Source: Micromonospora chokoriensis
GTDB taxonomy: Bacteria > Actinomycetota > Actinomycetes > Mycobacteriales > Micromonosporaceae
Reading direction: 5' to 3'
DNA: 64,000 nucleotides
NCBI RefSeq assembly: GCF_000718555.1
Contig: NZ_JOAN01000003.1
Location: 62,001 to 126,000 of the forward strand
Shown piece by piece: positions 1-8,950 of the stretch (positions are counted from its first letter, which is position 1; each line of letters opens with the position of its first letter). The translations under genes were made by a program, and so were the position numbers. The notes beneath the pieces are model-generated. The model made no database searches. It was not told where the DNA came from and worked only from the letters and a program-made list of their open reading frames with translations.

Positions 1-1374
1 CGCGTCGGAGCCGTCGGCCATCCCCTCGGTCTCCCGGTACGGGCTCGCGACGCTGCCGGTGTCCAGGTGGTCCCGGCCGATCACCACCGGGGCGGAGAGC
101 TCACCGGAGGCGACCATGTCGTTGAATCGCACGCCCGCCTTGTCCCGTTCGCCCTGGCCGAGCCAGCAGATCCGGGCCGGCAGGCCCTGGAAGGCGACCC
201 GCTCGCCGGCCAGCTTGATCCAACGGGCCAGCGACTCGTTCTCCGGGAACAGGTCGAGGATGGCCCGGTCGGTGGCCGCGATGTCGGCCGGGTCGCCGGA
301 GAGCGCCGCCCACCGGAACGGGCCCCGACCCTCACAGAACAACGGCCGGATGTACGCGGGCACGAAGCCCGGGAAGTCGAAGGCGCGCTGGTAGCCGCCG
401 AGCTGCGCCTCACCTCGGATCGAGTTGCCGTAGTCGAACACCTCCGCGCCGGCGTCGAGGAAGCCGACCATCGCCTCGACGTGCGTCGCCATCGACGCGC
501 GGGCCCGGTCGGTGAACTCGGCCGGCTTCGCGGCGGCGTAGTCCCGGGCGTCGGCCAGCTCCACCCCCACCGGCAGGTACGCCAGGGGATCGTGCGCGCT
601 GGTCTGGTCGGTCACGATGTCGATCTCGACGCCACGGCTGAGCAGCTCCGGGAAGACCTCGGCGGCGTTACCGACCACGCCGACGCTCAGTGCCCGGCGG
701 TCCCGCTTCGCCGCGCGGACCCGACTGATTGCGTCGTCCAGGGAGTCGGCGACCTCGTCCAGGTAGCGGTCGTGCACCCGACGGTCGAGCCGGGTGCGGT
801 CCACGTCGACGATCAGGCAGACGCCGCCGTTCATGGTGACCGCGAGGGGCTGTGCGCCGCCCATTCCGCCGCAGCCGGCGGTCAACGTCAGCGTGCCGGC
901 GAGGGTGCTGTCGAACCTCTTCGCGGCCACCGCCGCGAACGTCTCGTAGGTGCCCTGGAGGATGCCCTGCGTGCCGATGTAGATCCAGGAACCGGCCGTC
1001 ATCTGCCCGTACATGGTCAGGCCAAGCTGTTCGAGGCGGCGGAACTCCGGCCAGGTCGCCCAGTCGCCGACCAGGTTCGAGTTGGCCAGCAGCACCCGGG
1101 GAGCCCACTCGTGCGTACGCATCACGCCGACCGGGCGGCCCGACTGCACCAGCATCGTCTCGTCCTCGCGCAGGTCGGTAAGCGTGCGGACCAATGCGTG
1201 GTACGACGGCCAGTCCCGCGCGGCCTTGCCGGTGCCGCCGTAGACCACCAGGTCGTCGGGGCGCTCGGCCACCTCGGGGTCGAGGTTGTTCATCAACATC
1301 CGCAGGGCGCCCTCCTGCTGCCACCCGCGGGTGGTGAGCTGGCTGCCTCGTGCGGCACGAATGGGCTGGGTCAT
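1..1374 (-). CDS. hutU: Urocanate hydratase (urocanase), C-terminus beyond window edge
   Basis: Converts urocanate to imidazolonepropionate, the second step of histidine degradation, using tightly bound NAD+. The reading frame is open from an ATG at 1374 to the window edge, giving 458 of the roughly 550 residues usual for the family. It begins [10 protein letters not shown] and holds the conserved glycine-rich stretch [16 protein letters not shown], which contributes to NAD+ binding, and [17 protein letters not shown] near the C-terminal end of the visible part. A strong GGAGGAG ribosome site lies 7 bases before the ATG. It follows the RpiR-type regulator by 17 bases in the same direction, so the two are probably co-transcribed. 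The identification is firm; the missing part is the extreme C-terminus only. Confidence 0.95.
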   Translation of the reverse strand, partial: MTQPIRAARGSQLTTRGWQQEGALRMLMNNLDPEVAERPDDLVVYGGTGKAARDWPSYHALVRTLTDLREDETMLVQSGRPVGVMRTHEWAPRVLLANSNLVGDWATWPEFRRLEQLGLTMYGQMTAGSWIYIGTQGILQGTYETFAAVAAKRFDSTLAGTLTLTAGCGGMGGAQPLAVTMNGGVCLIVDVDRTRLDRRVHDRYLDEVADSLDDAISRVRAAKRDRRALSVGVVGNAAEVFPELLSRGVEIDIVTDQTSAHDPLAYLPVGVELADARDYAAAKPAEFTDRARASMATHVEAMVGFLDAGAEVFDYGNSIRGEAQLGGYQRAFDFPGFVPAYIRPLFCEGRGPFRWAALSGDPADIAATDRAILDLFPENESLARWIKLAGERVAFQGLPARICWLGQGERDKAGVRFNDMVASGELSAPVVIGRDHLDTGSVASPYRETEGMADGSDA

Positions 1375-1391
1375 CTCTGGGTCTCCTCCGG

Positions 1392-2243
1392 TCAACCGAG
1401 GAACAACTGTCGGCGGGCCGCGGAGGCTTCGAACGCCTCCAGTCGGCGTTGGGTGTCGGCCGGCGTGGCGTCGCAGATCGCCTGCAACAGCACCATGGCC
1501 AGGGTCATCGGGGCGGTGTGCAGGTCGAAGACGAGCTGCGCGCCGACCGCGGCGGCGAGCACCACGTCGGCGTGCTCGGTGGCCGGGCTGACCGGCGAGT
1601 CGGTGATCGCCACCACTGTCATCCCGGCGGCGCGGGCGTCGCGCAGCGCGTCCAGGGTCTCCCGGGGGTAGCGGGGCAGCACGAAGGCGAGCACGGCGGA
1701 CGCTCCGGCCTCGGCCGCCTGCTCCAGGCGGTCGGTGAGCAGGCTGCCGCCGTCGTCGAGGACCCGCACGTCCGGGTGCACCTTTGCGGCGAAGTAGGCG
1801 AAGTACGCGGCCAGTGGCGCGGCGGCGCGTAGGCCGAGCACCGGCAGTGGGCGACTCGCGGCGAGCAACCGCCCGGTCTCGGCGATTCGGTCTCGGTCGG
1901 CGAGTTGTCCGGCGAGCCGGTCCAGGTTGGTCATCTCCGCGCGTACCGCTTGCTGGAGTTCGTTGCCGGCGTCCGTCGATTCGCCCGGCGTCGCGGCGGT
2001 GAGGTCGCGCAGCCGCCGGCGCAGCGCCGGGTAGCCGTCGTGGCCGAGCGCGACGGCGAACCGGGTGACCGACGGTTGGCTGACCCCGGCCAGCTCGGCG
2101 ACCTCGGCGGCGGACAGGTACGCCACGGTGGGGGCGTGCTGCACGAGGCAGTGCGCGATGCGGCGCTGGGTGGGGGTGAGCCGTACTCCCTGGAACAGGT
2201 CGAGCACCCGGTCAGCGGGGGCTGCGACAGCTCCTTCATTCAT
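1392..2243 (-). CDS. MurR/RpiR-family transcriptional regulator with SIS domain
   Basis: 283 residues. An N-terminal HTH_6 (RpiR) domain occupies about residues 10-85 ([14 protein letters not shown], then [18 protein letters not shown] as the recognition helix). A SIS sugar-isomerase-type sensor domain follows at about 115-260. RpiR proteins usually sense phosphosugars, but in actinomycetes and pseudomonads related proteins sit next to hut genes. Location directly upstream of urocanase, same strand, suggests control of histidine use; that is inference. The ATG at 2243 has no ribosome site but a promoter-like -10 hexamer six bases upstream, which fits a leaderless mRNA. Confidence 0.85.
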   Translation of the reverse strand: MNEGAVAAPADRVLDLFQGVRLTPTQRRIAHCLVQHAPTVAYLSAAEVAELAGVSQPSVTRFAVALGHDGYPALRRRLRDLTAATPGESTDAGNELQQAVRAEMTNLDRLAGQLADRDRIAETGRLLAASRPLPVLGLRAAAPLAAYFAYFAAKVHPDVRVLDDGGSLLTDRLEQAAEAGASAVLAFVLPRYPRETLDALRDARAAGMTVVAITDSPVSPATEHADVVLAAAVGAQLVFDLHTAPMTLAMVLLQAICDATPADTQRRLEAFEASAARRQLFLG

Positions 2244-2249
2244 GGCCCG

Positions 2250-2278
2250 ACTCTATGCATGAGAACTTTCACTAGCAA
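2250..2278 (-). promoter_or_regulatory. Promoter with embedded operator for the RpiR regulator
   Basis: Reading on the minus strand, TTGCTA (2278-2273) and TAGAGT (2255-2250) are separated by exactly 17 bases. The -10 ends six bases before the ATG at 2243, so transcription would start at or next to the start codon. A 12-base imperfect palindrome, TGAAAGTTCTCA (2271-2260), lies in the spacer, the classic place for an operator bound by the regulator itself or a related repressor. Confidence 0.55.
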
Positions 2279-2372
2279 GCGGCTCCGGCCACCACTGGTC
2301 GCCCCGGGCGGGGCAGGCCGGGTTGGCCGACGGTCGGTACTATCCGCACGGCGGTTCAACGGAGGAGTGCGC

Positions 2373-3662
2373 ATGCAGCCGGAAGGCCCCTACAGGTTCA
2401 CCCACGCGCTCGGCGGGTCTCCAGTGGGGAAGGCATGGGCCGCGATCGACGAGCAGGGCCGATTCGTCACCGTCGCGGTGCTCGACGCCACCGTGGCCGC
2501 CACCCCCGGCTGGCGGGAAGCGTTCGCCGGGGCTGCCGACCTGCTGGCCCAGTCGGCCGACCCGGTCCCCTACACGTACGCCGACTTCTCCGCCGCCGCG
2601 CCCTGGGTGGCCTACCCGGCCGAGGCGGGCCCCGGTGCCGAGAAGCTGTTTCGGGCGCTCGGCGTCGAGTACACCCCGGCCCCGCCGGCGGCCCCACCGA
2701 CGTCCGCCCCACCCTCGGTGTCCGCCCCGCCCTCGGTGTCCGCGCCGCCGGTGTCCGCCCCACCGCAGCCGATCTCCGGTGGGCCGCAGGTGCCTTGGGC
2801 CGTGCAGACCGGCCCGATCCCCGGCCAGTTGGTGTCCGCGACCCCGCACCCCATCTCCGGCGTGCCCATCTCGCCGGCCACGGTGACCTCGTCACCGCCG
2901 GCCGCGCAGATCTCCCCGGTGAGTGCGCCGAGCGTCGACGCGTTCGTCACACCGGTACGTCGCATCGCCCCGTCCGCGCCGCCACCCCGGCGCACCGGGC
3001 TCTGGATCGGCATCGGCGCCCTGGTCCTGGTGCTGTTGGCCGGCGGCGGCGGCCTGGCGATCTGGAAGGGCTCGGGCGACAAGCCGACGGACATAGCCAA
3101 CAGCGCCACCCCCGAGCCGCCCTCGATGCCCGCCGCGCCGCCACAGTCACCGGGCATGGAGCCGCCGCAGAGCGGCAAGTGGCCGGCCCAGTGGCCGACG
3201 TTCACCGAGCGGGACAACGTGCGGACGCTGACCAACCTCGAAGGGCTGGGCTTCCCGGTCAAGGTTCCGATGGACTGGACCTGCACCCTGGCAGGTAAGA
3301 CCGAAGGGTTCGTGAAGTACAACTGCGGCCGATCGGCATCGGGAGAGTCGACAATGGGCGGTGAGCTGATCGTCCGAGCCTGCCCGCAGCCGTGTGACGA
3401 GCGCCGCCAGACCGCCATGCGGATGGCCGAGGAGGCATGGGGCGCGCGGTGGATTCGCAGCGGCCAGGCCACCACCTTGGGCGAGGCGCTCATCAACACC
3501 GACGGCGAGCAGCGACACGCCTTGGCCGTCGTCGCCTACTACCGGGGCGGCCCGGACGGCGTCATCGACCGGCAGTTCGTGCTGCGGCTGACCGGTCCGA
3601 TGCAGGAGGCCAATCAACTGCGTCGGATCGCCACCTATCTACGCGCCGTCCTCGTCTACTGA
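2373..3662 (+). CDS. Proline-rich single-pass membrane protein, unknown function
   Basis: 429 residues. The start is the ATG at 2373 with GGAGGA seven bases upstream; a TACTAT -10-like hexamer lies at 2338-2343. The N-terminal part (to about residue 105) is soluble. It is followed by a long Pro/Ser/Val-rich linker with APPSVSAPPSVSAPPVSAPP repeats (about 105-200), one transmembrane helix at about 210-228 (LWIGIGALVLVLLAGGG) and a C-terminal extracytoplasmic domain of about 160 residues with three or four cysteines. The layout resembles the non-kinase scaffold seen in actinomycete serine/threonine-kinase-like membrane proteins, but no kinase motifs are present. It is a lone gene, ended by a strong terminator. 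Function not recognised. Confidence 0.7.
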   Translation: MQPEGPYRFTHALGGSPVGKAWAAIDEQGRFVTVAVLDATVAATPGWREAFAGAADLLAQSADPVPYTYADFSAAAPWVAYPAEAGPGAEKLFRALGVEYTPAPPAAPPTSAPPSVSAPPSVSAPPVSAPPQPISGGPQVPWAVQTGPIPGQLVSATPHPISGVPISPATVTSSPPAAQISPVSAPSVDAFVTPVRRIAPSAPPPRRTGLWIGIGALVLVLLAGGGGLAIWKGSGDKPTDIANSATPEPPSMPAAPPQSPGMEPPQSGKWPAQWPTFTERDNVRTLTNLEGLGFPVKVPMDWTCTLAGKTEGFVKYNCGRSASGESTMGGELIVRACPQPCDERRQTAMRMAEEAWGARWIRSGQATTLGEALINTDGEQRHALAVVAYYRGGPDGVIDRQFVLRLTGPMQEANQLRRIATYLRAVLVY

Positions 3663-3665
3663 ACC

Positions 3666-3708
3666 ATGGCGCGGATGTGCGTGCGGTCGGCACGCACATC
3701 CGCGCCAT
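3666..3708. terminator. Bidirectional terminator between convergent genes
   Basis: A perfect 19-base-pair inverted repeat (3666-3684 and 3690-3708) with a 5-base loop lies four bases after the stop of the membrane protein and six bases from the stop of the convergent glycosyltransferase. It can end transcription from both sides. Confidence 0.8.
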
Positions 3709-3714
3709 TGGCGG

Positions 3715-4851
3715 TCAGCGTCCGGCGTCGGCGATCCAAGCCGTCATCCGAGCCGCGAACTGCTGCTCCGAGAACCCGTTGGCGTGTGCCCGGACGCGGT
3801 CCTGCGACAGCTCGGACAGCCGGTGGACCAGCGGCACGAAGCTCCCCGGGTCCTGGGAATCGATGAGGAAACCGGTCTCCCCGTCGACGACGGTCTCCAG
3901 CAGGCCGCCGCGGCGCAACCCCACCACCGGAGTCCCACAGGCCTGGGCCTCGACCGGAATGATTCCGAAGTCCTCGTGGACCGGGAAGAGCAGAGCCCGC
4001 GCACCCCAGTAGAGCTGGCGCAGTCGCTCCTTCGAAGGCCGCACCTCGAACGTCACCGGCACGCGGACCCGCTCGGCGGCCCGCCGCAGCGCGGTCTCCT
4101 CCGGACCGGAGCCGGCGATCACCACCGGGAGTCCGGCCGCCTCGGCGATCTGAATGATCAGGTCGAAGTTCTTGTACGGGATCCACCGTCCAACCCCGAG
4201 CAGGTACTCACGCGGCTGGTTCTGGTCCGCCGCCGACGCGGCCGCGAAGTAGTCGACGTCCACCGGAGGGTTGATGACGACCGCGTCCCGCTTCCAGTAA
4301 CGGGCGATGCGGGCCCGCACCTCCTCCGAGTTCGCGGCGTAACCGTTCACGTGGCGGCTGAGCCGGACGTCAGCGGTCTGCAGCATGCGCCGCGGCACGG
4401 TCAGCATCGGGTTGGAGCCCCGACCGTCGAAGTTCGGACTCCAGATGTACCGCGCGGGGGAGTGCACGTAGCTGAGGTACCGGGTCTCCTCCGACGAACC
4501 GAGCCGCACGGTGTGGGCGAACGCGTGGCTCGACGAGATCACCAGGTCGAACCGCTCCTGGCTGAGGGTCCGCCACACCAGGGGCATCAACGGCAGCGCC
4601 CCTGCCTTCGTCTTGCGCAGCGGAGTCCGCGCCATCCAGGACTCCCGCAGGTTGGGCTCGACGGCGTCGTGGTCCTTCCAGAGCACGAAGCGCTCCGCCT
4701 CCGGCAGCAGGCTGCTGATCTGCCGGAAGACGTTCTCCGAGCCACCGGTGGCCCCGAACCATTCGTGCACGAGCGCAACACGGGCGCTCTTCAGGTCGTC
4801 GAGGGGCCGTGGCGCGCCGGCCTCGGGGATGGCGGAAAGGTTATCTACCAC
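3715..4851 (-). CDS. Glycosyltransferase family 4 (exopolysaccharide cluster)
   Basis: 378 residues from a GTG at 4851, chosen because GAGGAG lies six bases upstream; the frame is open further but those residues overlap the preceding gene. It is a GT-B retaining glycosyltransferase. N-terminal acceptor side begins VALVHEWFGATGGSENVF; donor-binding half carries GVGRWIPYKNFDLIIQIAEA and the EX7E-type element EDFGIIPVEAQACGTPVVG (near residue 290). Such enzymes add a sugar, often mannose, from a nucleotide donor at the cytoplasmic face. It is the last gene of the exopolysaccharide operon, 10 bases after the acyltransferase. Donor and acceptor cannot be read from sequence. Confidence 0.85.
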   Translation of the reverse strand: MVDNLSAIPEAGAPRPLDDLKSARVALVHEWFGATGGSENVFRQISSLLPEAERFVLWKDHDAVEPNLRESWMARTPLRKTKAGALPLMPLVWRTLSQERFDLVISSSHAFAHTVRLGSSEETRYLSYVHSPARYIWSPNFDGRGSNPMLTVPRRMLQTADVRLSRHVNGYAANSEEVRARIARYWKRDAVVINPPVDVDYFAAASAADQNQPREYLLGVGRWIPYKNFDLIIQIAEAAGLPVVIAGSGPEETALRRAAERVRVPVTFEVRPSKERLRQLYWGARALLFPVHEDFGIIPVEAQACGTPVVGLRRGGLLETVVDGETGFLIDSQDPGSFVPLVHRLSELSQDRVRAHANGFSEQQFAARMTAWIADAGR

Positions 4852-4861
4852 TTGTTGCTCC

Positions 4862-6220
4862 TCATGCCACGGGACTTCCGGCGTCCGACCGAACCGAACC
4901 GCCGTATGGATCACTGCTCGCCGCCTGGCGTTCGCTGGGGCGCTCGCTGTTCGCGGATTGACTGGGCCCGACCATGCCGAGCGGGTCGCGAGCCAGCGGA
5001 CCCGTACTAGATCTCCCCGGCCCGCCACCGTCCGCACCATGCTCGTGGTCTGACCCCGACCGGACCTGCGCGAAGCTCTCTTGGAGCTTTCGGCGCAGGA
5101 ACTTTGCGCCGGGCCGCTCCACGAAGCGGTGGGCGAGGTAGGCGAGTAGCAGTACGCCGACCAGCAGCGCGGTCAGTAGCGCCCAGGGCGGCACCGAGTC
5201 ATGCAGGCGGCTCACCGCGACGCGGCTGATCTGAAGGTGCAGCAGGTACAGCGGGTAGGTCAACGCGCCGAGGACGGTGAGCCCACGCCATCGCACGCCG
5301 GAGAGGAACCCGAGCGCGACAAACGTCATCACCGCGAAGAAGACCAGCAGCACCGGTAGCGCCACCTCGAAGGAGACGACCGGCTTCGGTCGGTTCGCGT
5401 TGTGTTCCGCTACCCGCCTGTTCAATTCGAGGATCGCCAGGATCACCGAGACGCCAAGGATGCCGGTCAGGAGGAGGTTCGGCCCGAAACGATGACAGAG
5501 ATAGAGGGCAATGCCGGCGATGAAGTACGGGGCGAATTTCGGCTCGACGATCGACACCAGCAGCGGCGAATCCGAGGACTGGGCGAACAGCGCGGCGATC
5601 GTCCAGAACACGCAGAAGAGGACGACCCGCCGGTAGGTGAGGCCGAACCACACCACGATCGCGAAGAGTAGGTAGAACTTCAGCTCGACGAAGAGGGTCC
5701 AGTAGACCGCGTCGATGTGCGGGATGCCGACGAACGACTGCAGCATCGTCAGGTTCATCAGGATGTGCGATGGCTGCGGCCGACCGCTCGCGAGCGGCCA
5801 GAGCATGAGAACCGCCGAGGTGAACAGCACCGCGAACAGGTAGGCGGGTACGAGCCGGGTGACCCGTGACGTGAAGAAGTCGGCTACCGATCGGCCCCAG
5901 CAGCTCATGCAGATGACGAAGCCGCTGATGACGAAGAAGAACTCGACACCCATCCAGCCGTAGCGGGAGACTCTCACGATCGTGTCGCCGAACAGCTGAC
6001 CCGCTTCGGTGCCCCAGGCTCCCCGGTTGTCCACGAAGACGTGGTAGCAGAGGACCGCGACGGCAGCGCAGAAGCGCAGTAGATCGAGGATGTAGAGGCG
6101 GTTGCCGCGAGGCGGGCTCGACGGTCCGGAGGCCGTCTCGCGGGGTGCCGTCGGGGCCGGCAGGGCCGGGCTGCCCGGCGTGCCGGTCATCCCGGCCGGC
6201 AGACCGGTCTGCACAGTCAT
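4862..6220 (-). CDS. Acyltransferase 3 family membrane protein (OafA/YrhL type)
   Basis: 452 residues with about ten transmembrane helices. The family signature is at the first helix, LDLLRFCAAVAVLCYHVF, which includes the catalytic-type histidine. WMGVEFFFVISGFVI follows in the next segment. These proteins O-acetylate or otherwise acylate sugars of surface polysaccharides. The N-terminal 40 and C-terminal 70 residues are polar and low-complexity. The ATG at 6220 has GAGG upstream and follows the flippase stop by 7 bases. Inferred role: acyl decoration of the polymer made by the surrounding glycosyltransferases. Confidence 0.88.
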   Translation of the reverse strand: MTVQTGLPAGMTGTPGSPALPAPTAPRETASGPSSPPRGNRLYILDLLRFCAAVAVLCYHVFVDNRGAWGTEAGQLFGDTIVRVSRYGWMGVEFFFVISGFVICMSCWGRSVADFFTSRVTRLVPAYLFAVLFTSAVLMLWPLASGRPQPSHILMNLTMLQSFVGIPHIDAVYWTLFVELKFYLLFAIVVWFGLTYRRVVLFCVFWTIAALFAQSSDSPLLVSIVEPKFAPYFIAGIALYLCHRFGPNLLLTGILGVSVILAILELNRRVAEHNANRPKPVVSFEVALPVLLVFFAVMTFVALGFLSGVRWRGLTVLGALTYPLYLLHLQISRVAVSRLHDSVPPWALLTALLVGVLLLAYLAHRFVERPGAKFLRRKLQESFAQVRSGSDHEHGADGGGPGRSSTGPLARDPLGMVGPSQSANSERPSERQAASSDPYGGSVRSDAGSPVA

Positions 6221-6227
6221 CGGGTCC

Positions 6228-7760
6228 TCACTTGATCTCCGCGAGATCGGCCTGCGGAGTCTCGTCGACGCCGCGACCGAGCTTCTTCAGGACGAACGAC
6301 AGGAACGTACGCCGAAGCTGGGGCACGACAGCCACGTAGCCGACCCAGATCAGGAGGATGGCCACGCAGGACGCGGCGAGGCGCAACAGCCCGGGGCCCG
6401 CCAGCAGGTACCCGGCGGCAGCGGCAGCGGCCGCACCGGGCAGCGCAATGGTGAGTAGCCGCATGCTGAAGCCCAGCACCGACAGCAACCGAGCCGAGAT
6501 GAGGAACATCAGAAGGCCACCGACCGACGAGGCAGCGCCGATGGTGAAGGCGCCCCACTGCTTGTACAGCAGTAGGTTGACGGCGATGGGGACGCCGAAG
6601 GAGACCGCCATCACGATCGCGACCTTGAAGTTGGCGCCCCGGGCGTTCAGCACCTTGACGAAGGTGTAGCCGAGCACGTGCGCCCAGATCCCGAGCGCGA
6701 AGCCCAGCAGCAGCACCGACGAGACGTCCACCGCACGCTCGTCGAACTCGCCCCGGGCGTACAGGAGAGTGACGATTCCCCGGCTGTTCAAGGAGAGGAT
6801 CAGGGCGAGCGGGATGGCCACCAGGATCACCGGCGGGATCAGTCGACGCAGCCCGTCGCCCACCTCGTGGGCCTTCATGCGGGCGAACGAAGCCAGGCCG
6901 GCCAGGCCCAACGGCGCGGCGAGCAGAGCCATGCACGAGTCGACCACGAAACGCGCGTACTCGGTGGCCGCCACCACCTCCACGCCGAGCAGCGAGCCGA
7001 CGGCCCGCTCGACACCGATCGACCCTTGAAGGATCACGGGAATCAGCAGCAGCGGCCGCAGCCGGCGCCAGAACATCTGGAGGGCCAGCTTGGCGGCGGC
7101 CCGGTCCGGCCGGTGGGGACCGGTCTCGTCGCCCTCGCGCAGGTAGCCCTGGCGTCGGAGCCAGTGGGCGCCCAAGCACCACAGCACGATGTACGGAAGG
7201 GTGAAACCCCACGCCAGCACGGACACCTGACCCGTCATCCAGGCGATCACCGTGGCGAGGATCAGCCCGATGCTCTGGCACGAGGGGCGCAGGTTGATCA
7301 GTCGGACGTCGTCGTTCGCGAGGCCGACCAGGGTGTACAGGTTGTAGAGGACGTAGAACGGCACGCCCAGCGCGGCGATGCCGAGCATGGTCGCCGCGAT
7401 GTCCGCGGTCTGTGGATCGAGCCCGGGGCCGAGAAGCCCGACCCACAGATCCCGGCCGAGGATGAGCGCCACGGCCAGGACCACGGAGAAGACGGCCAAC
7501 AGCAGGTGCACCGCGCGGTAGAGCGCCTGCGCCATCGTGGGCCGCTCCTGGCGGTACTGCACGTACAGCGGCAGGAACCCAGCGGAGAGCGCGTCGGCGG
7601 TGAAGAAGTTGATGGGAATCAACGTCGCCGTCAGCGCGATGCGGTTGGCCGCCACCACTCGTCCCGCTCCGAAGAGCGCGGCAAGCAGGACCTCGCGGAG
7701 CACGCCAAGGATCTTGCCGGCGATGCCGCCGAGAACCAGACGGAAGAAGACCTTGCCCAT
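6228..7760 (-). CDS. MOP-superfamily flippase, MurJ/Wzx-like
   Basis: 510 residues, about 14 transmembrane segments. It opens MGKVFFRLVLGGIAGKILGV and contains FGAGRVVAANRIALTAT and FFTADALSAGFLPLYV, typical of MurJ/MviN-like proteins in the MOP exporter superfamily. Inside a glycosyltransferase operon the likely substrate is an undecaprenyl-diphosphate-linked oligosaccharide moved outward for polymerisation, i.e. a Wzx role, rather than the essential lipid II flippase. The start ATG at 7760 begins two bases after the stop of the upstream glycosyltransferase; an upstream in-frame extension would overlap that gene. Confidence 0.82.
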   Translation of the reverse strand: MGKVFFRLVLGGIAGKILGVLREVLLAALFGAGRVVAANRIALTATLIPINFFTADALSAGFLPLYVQYRQERPTMAQALYRAVHLLLAVFSVVLAVALILGRDLWVGLLGPGLDPQTADIAATMLGIAALGVPFYVLYNLYTLVGLANDDVRLINLRPSCQSIGLILATVIAWMTGQVSVLAWGFTLPYIVLWCLGAHWLRRQGYLREGDETGPHRPDRAAAKLALQMFWRRLRPLLLIPVILQGSIGVERAVGSLLGVEVVAATEYARFVVDSCMALLAAPLGLAGLASFARMKAHEVGDGLRRLIPPVILVAIPLALILSLNSRGIVTLLYARGEFDERAVDVSSVLLLGFALGIWAHVLGYTFVKVLNARGANFKVAIVMAVSFGVPIAVNLLLYKQWGAFTIGAASSVGGLLMFLISARLLSVLGFSMRLLTIALPGAAAAAAAGYLLAGPGLLRLAASCVAILLIWVGYVAVVPQLRRTFLSFVLKKLGRGVDETPQADLAEIK

Positions 7761-7762
7761 GC

Positions 7763-8950
7763 TCAGGCCTGGCGTTGTGTGATCAGGCGGGCGAAGTCGG
7801 CCAGGTAGTCGCGCGCGCAATGGTCGAGAAGGAAGGTCGGGGGCAGCAGGTTGGCGCGGGGCCCTCGATCTGCTGTCACTTTCTGCACCACGTCGGCGAG
7901 CGCGTCGGAGTCCGGCGTGTCCACCTCGTGCAGCACTCGGCTCAGTGCGTCCGATCGGATGGACCCGGCGGTGACGACACAGGGCAGGCCGGACGCCAAC
8001 GCCTCCAGCACCGCCATCGGAAGCCCTTCCAGACGCGCGGTGGTGAGCAGGGACACGTCGGCTGCGGAGTAGTAGTCGCGCACCGTGTCGGCCTCCACCC
8101 GCCCGGTGAACCGGACCATGTCCTTCAACTGGAGCTTGCGGACCAGGCCCCGCAGTCGGCCCTCGTCCGGGCCGTCACCGACGACCACGAAGCGGAACCG
8201 CTCACCGAGGCCGCGGTCGCGCAGGACCGCCGCGGCCTGCAGGGCCCGGTCGACCCGCTTCTGCACGTGCAGGCGGCCGACGCACCCGACCACCACGGTC
8301 TCTTCGTCGATCCCCAACTCACGCCGAATCCGGCCCCGGGCTGCGGCGTCGAACGCGTGGTCCTCGGCCCGGACACCGTTGGGGATCAGGCGGACCTTGT
8401 CCGGCGTCGCCGCCCAGTTCTGGGGTGCGACGGTCAGCGACTCGACCACGTTCTCACCGACCGCGACGAGGCGGTCGAAGTCCCGGTAGCGAGCCAGGTC
8501 GCGGACCAGTGAGAAGGCATTCTTGGGCGTGCCGGCCAGGGAACGCGCGGTGGGCGCCCGCAGCTTCGACCCGAGCTCCATGGCGGACGTGCCGTGGACC
8601 TGGAGTACGAACGGCGTTCGGGGGTGCCGGGCCCGCTCGCGGACCGCCGAGTAGGAGCCGGCGCTGACCGAGAAAACCACGCTCGGTGCGCTGCTGGTAG
8701 CGAGCCAGTGCGCGCGGGACTCCTCCCACCAGGCGTGGGAGTAACGACCAGGCCGGGTGCCCGCCAACGGCGTCACCTCGACGCCGTCCTCGGTGAACGT
8801 GCCGGTCTGGCCCGGGATCGCCGTGGTGACAATCTGCACCCGCGGCACGTGCAGAGCCCACTCGGCGGCCAGCCGCCAGGCGAGCGTCTCCATTCCGCCG
8901 GTGTGGTGGTGCGGCGTCGATCGGGAATGGATGAGAATTGACTCGATCAC
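7763..8950 (-). CDS. Glycosyltransferase family 4
   Basis: 395 residues, GTG start at 8950 overlapping the previous stop as GTGA. GT-B fold: N-terminal SRSTPHHHTGGMETLAWRLA (glycine-rich acceptor side), donor side VVGCVGRLHVQKRVDRALQAA and EGLPMAVLEALASGLPCVV (EX7E). Predicted cytoplasmic or membrane-associated retaining glycosyltransferase adding one residue of the polysaccharide repeat. Translationally coupled to the neighbouring GT4 gene and to the flippase. Confidence 0.87.
   Translation of the reverse strand: MIESILIHSRSTPHHHTGGMETLAWRLAAEWALHVPRVQIVTTAIPGQTGTFTEDGVEVTPLAGTRPGRYSHAWWEESRAHWLATSSAPSVVFSVSAGSYSAVRERARHPRTPFVLQVHGTSAMELGSKLRAPTARSLAGTPKNAFSLVRDLARYRDFDRLVAVGENVVESLTVAPQNWAATPDKVRLIPNGVRAEDHAFDAAARGRIRRELGIDEETVVVGCVGRLHVQKRVDRALQAAAVLRDRGLGERFRFVVVGDGPDEGRLRGLVRKLQLKDMVRFTGRVEADTVRDYYSAADVSLLTTARLEGLPMAVLEALASGLPCVVTAGSIRSDALSRVLHEVDTPDSDALADVVQKVTADRGPRANLLPPTFLLDHCARDYLADFARLITQRQA

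Noticed and set aside
67..1671. Long plus-strand open frame of 534 codons
   Set aside because: It is antisense to urocanase and the RpiR gene, whose families are clear; high GC makes long shadow frames.
2695..2770. Tandem DNA repeat that could be a CRISPR or minisatellite
   Set aside because: It is a coding APPSVS repeat in a Pro-rich linker, with no spacer structure.
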